In this document: piece by piece, positions 62,102 to 64,000 of the stretch
How positions within the stretch are numbered: position 1 is the first letter of the stretch
Layout of the letters: the number at the start of each line of letters is the position of its first letter
Assembly (NCBI RefSeq): GCF_017356035.1
Contig: NZ_JAFIQX010000011.1
Location: 208,506-272,505 of the forward strand
Direction: 5' to 3'
From: Longitalea luteola
GTDB taxonomy: Bacteria > Bacteroidota > Bacteroidia > Chitinophagales > Chitinophagaceae
DNA length: 64,000 bases
The notes under the pieces: generated by a model
Database searches by the model: none
What the model was told of the DNA's origin: nothing
What the model saw: only the letters and a program-made list of their open reading frames with translations
Program-made: the position numbers and the translations under genes

Positions 62102-62407
62102 ATGAAGCAGTTGAAAACAGTTTTAGAAAACAACGAGGATTTTTTTGATTACGCTCAAAGGATCAATCCAAAACGTGAATCCTTAACACCTGAAAAGGTA
62201 CGCTCTTTTTCTGGCTGTCAGAACTATACAGATGAGGAGGCAAATGGAATTATTCAAAGCCTTGAAATGCTTGCAGTTATCATTTTTGAAAACGCGGAAA
62301 CAAAATCTATTTGTATTGATAATCAACAAGATGTAAATTTAAATGACAAACTCGAAACAAAAGTTATTTCAATCCCATCCCCACAAACTAAAAAACGTGC
62401 AGCATGA
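62102..62407 (+). CDS. Small protein coupled to the serine recombinase
   Basis: 101 residues from ATG 62102; an upstream in-frame start at 62072 lies inside the terminator. Helical: MKQLKTVLENNEDFFDYAQR, then YTDEEANGIIQSLEMLAVII, and a basic, Pro/Ser-rich tail ending KKRAA. It overlaps the recombinase gene by 4 nt (ATGA). A small protein translated with a large serine recombinase is a candidate recombination directionality factor, but this rests on position only. Confidence 0.6.
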   Translation: MKQLKTVLENNEDFFDYAQRINPKRESLTPEKVRSFSGCQNYTDEEANGIIQSLEMLAVIIFENAETKSICIDNQQDVNLNDKLETKVISIPSPQTKKRAA

Positions 62408-63939
62408 GCATTACACTCGACTTATTTGCCCAATGGGCTAAAAGACCAGATAATATCATTGCGAAAGACCGTGAAAGAATTGCAGTTGTATATACCCGTG
62501 TTTCTACAAAGGAACAGTATGAAAATAATCTTAGTTTGGATTTCCAGCGGGCAACTATTGAAGATTATGCTAAGCGTCACAACTTTAAAACGATCGAGTA
62601 TTTTGGAGGAACATTTGAAAGTGCCCAAACGGATGGACGCAAAGAGTTTCAGCGGATGCTGACCTTTGTGAAGAAAAATAAAAAGGTTACACACATCCTG
62701 GTTTATTTACTCGACAGGTTTAGTCGTACAGGCGGTGAAGCTATAAAGGTCGCAAAGGACTTAAGAGAAAAATATGGCGTAAGTATTCTTGCAGTAACCC
62801 AACCTATTGATACCAGTAATCCCGGCGGTGTTTTCCAACAAAACATGCAACTACTATTCAGCGAATACGATAATATGCTGAGAAGACAAAGAGCAATGGC
62901 AGGTATCAAAGAAAAATTAGAGCGTGGCATTTGGTGCATTAAGCCACCTATGGGTTATACCGTTATCAAAGAAAATGGCGTTCGTAAAATTGTAGTAGAC
63001 GAAACTGGTAAAAAGCTAAGGAAGGCATTTCAGTGGAAAGCTCAGGGAATGAAAAACGAAGCTATCCTTGAAAAATTACGTGCAATGGGTGTACTGATTT
63101 ATAAGCAGAAGTTAAGTCAGATTTTTTCCAACCCGTTTTACTGCGGTATTATTTCCAATCAGATGTTAGAAGGCAAGTTGGTGGAAGGCACCCATGAAAA
63201 GCTGATAACATACGAATTATTTCTGCAAGTAAACGATATTAGAAAGCAAGCCAAAGGGAAATTTGGTACAACACATAATCAGACAGAAAATGAACTTATT
63301 CCCTTAAAAGCATTTATGCGATGCCATAAGTGTGGTTCTGGATATACTGGCTATGTTGTAAAGGCAAAAAATCTCTATTATTATAAATGCAGAACCACCG
63401 GCTGCAAATGCAATAAAAGAGCAGAATTGGTCAATAGGCATTTTGAGGCTTTTCTTTCTCAATACTCTATTAAGCCGGAATTAGTTGAGCCGTTTCTTTA
63501 TCAGGCATATCACCTGTTCGATAAAATACATGGCTCGTCTTTGGAACAAGAAAAAAGTTTAAAAACCAATCTCACAGACGTCCAGAAAAAGATAGACACC
63601 ATCGAGGAAAAATATTATATCAATGGGGATATGCCGAAAGAAGCTTTCGATCGATTCATAGGCAAATTGACCGAGGAAAAGGAAAATATATTGAAAAACC
63701 TAGCAGGTACTAAAGTGGATATGGCGAACCTCAAAAAAACCTTTGCAAAAGCAATTACTTTTTCGAGCAAACTCACGCCAGTATGGGCTTCCAGCGAAAC
63801 ACAGCAAAAAGAAAAACTGCAAAAATTGATCTTTCCGAAGGGAATTGTCTATTTGTTCGAAAATGAAACATTTCGAACCGAACAAGTAAATGAAGTATTC
63901 GCGCCAATCGCGGATCAAGTCAAATTGTTGGGGGATTAG
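62404..63939 (+). CDS. Large serine recombinase (integrase)
   Basis: 511 residues. The resolvase catalytic domain has the nucleophile Ser in VVYTRVSTKEQYENN (near residue 33), the LVYLLDRFSRTGGEA motif and the EYDNMLRRQRAMAGIK helix. A recombinase domain follows (IKPPMGYTVIKENGVRKIVV), then a zinc ribbon (CHKCGSGYTG ... YYYKCRTTGCKC) and a C-terminal coiled coil (TNLTDVQKKIDTIEEKYYIN). This is the standard large serine integrase layout. It is the last gene of the element, so attR should lie in the following bases. The 60 bp to the window edge hold no other gene. Confidence 0.95.
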   Translation: MSITLDLFAQWAKRPDNIIAKDRERIAVVYTRVSTKEQYENNLSLDFQRATIEDYAKRHNFKTIEYFGGTFESAQTDGRKEFQRMLTFVKKNKKVTHILVYLLDRFSRTGGEAIKVAKDLREKYGVSILAVTQPIDTSNPGGVFQQNMQLLFSEYDNMLRRQRAMAGIKEKLERGIWCIKPPMGYTVIKENGVRKIVVDETGKKLRKAFQWKAQGMKNEAILEKLRAMGVLIYKQKLSQIFSNPFYCGIISNQMLEGKLVEGTHEKLITYELFLQVNDIRKQAKGKFGTTHNQTENELIPLKAFMRCHKCGSGYTGYVVKAKNLYYYKCRTTGCKCNKRAELVNRHFEAFLSQYSIKPELVEPFLYQAYHLFDKIHGSSLEQEKSLKTNLTDVQKKIDTIEEKYYINGDMPKEAFDRFIGKLTEEKENILKNLAGTKVDMANLKKTFAKAITFSSKLTPVWASSETQQKEKLQKLIFPKGIVYLFENETFRTEQVNEVFAPIADQVKLLGD

Positions 63940-64000
63940 GTTGTTAAGCATAGATTTTTTGGAGTCTAAATAAGAAGAAATTAATATCCCGAACTCCCCG

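Noticed and set aside
39622..63939. Tailed prophage, contractile injection system or conjugative element
   Set aside because: No terminase, portal, sheath, tube, baseplate, relaxase or VirB/Tra homolog was recognised; lysis genes alone do not decide between these and a tailless virus.
62404..63939. IS607-type or transposon resolvase
   Set aside because: The length, recombinase domain, zinc ribbon and coiled coil indicate a large serine integrase, and no partner transposase is nearby.

Overview
The window reads as a chromosome segment of a Bacteroidota bacterium, most likely a member of Chitinophagaceae. The evidence is a SusC/SusD pair with a FecR-type anti-sigma factor and an ECF sigma factor, a LytS/LytTR two-component pair, short AraC and XRE regulators, AT-rich spacers and TAnnTTTG-like promoter elements. 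No rRNA, tRNA or CRISPR array was seen.

Layout. (1) 1-3223: a secreted tetratricopeptide-like protein cut by the left edge, then a LytS-type histidine kinase overlapping its LytTR response regulator. (2) 3.9-6.7 kb: a DUF4145-like protein and a two-gene operon ending in an XRE-ImmA/IrrE metallopeptidase. (3) 7.1-15.2 kb, minus strand: a five-gene regulatory operon (297-aa protein, XRE/S24 repressor, 153-aa protein, 68-aa HTH protein, 136-aa XRE/coiled-coil protein) invaded by two different IS21-family elements. Each IS is flanked by a 5-bp target duplication, so the uninterrupted operon can be rebuilt. A candidate structured RNA lies just upstream. (4) 15.6-18.5 kb: small regulators, including an orphan RNA polymerase alpha-CTD-like protein and two short AraC proteins, among short repeats and an istB relic. 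(5) 19.0-25.7 kb: MauE-like redox membrane proteins, a DPM1-type glycosyltransferase, two paralogous multispanning membrane proteins, a CPYC thioredoxin-like lipoprotein and two small exported proteins with four cysteines each. Facing them on the minus strand (26-38.5 kb) are an S9 peptidase, a CGPC thioredoxin protein, SusD, SusC, FecR and an ECF sigma factor.

(6) 39.6-63.9 kb: a compact all-plus-strand mobile element ending in a large serine recombinase. It carries no recognisable tail, portal or terminase gene. It does carry two paralogous coat-like proteins in tandem, a transglutaminase-like protease, a lambda-R-type endolysin, a T7-lysozyme-type amidase, a YkuD-like protein, a peptidoglycan-binding protein, holin-like and spanin-like proteins, annexin-like repeat proteins, a cytosine methyltransferase, a 2151-residue methyltransferase/strawberry-notch helicase and a RadA-like ATPase. 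About eleven of its products have predicted membrane segments. A short Gly-Leu-acidic-Gly-Leu motif recurs in six of its proteins. My best hypothesis is an integrated, probably tailless and membrane-containing virus or virus-like element not belonging to a family I can name. This is inference from gene content. The left boundary and both attachment sites could not be fixed.
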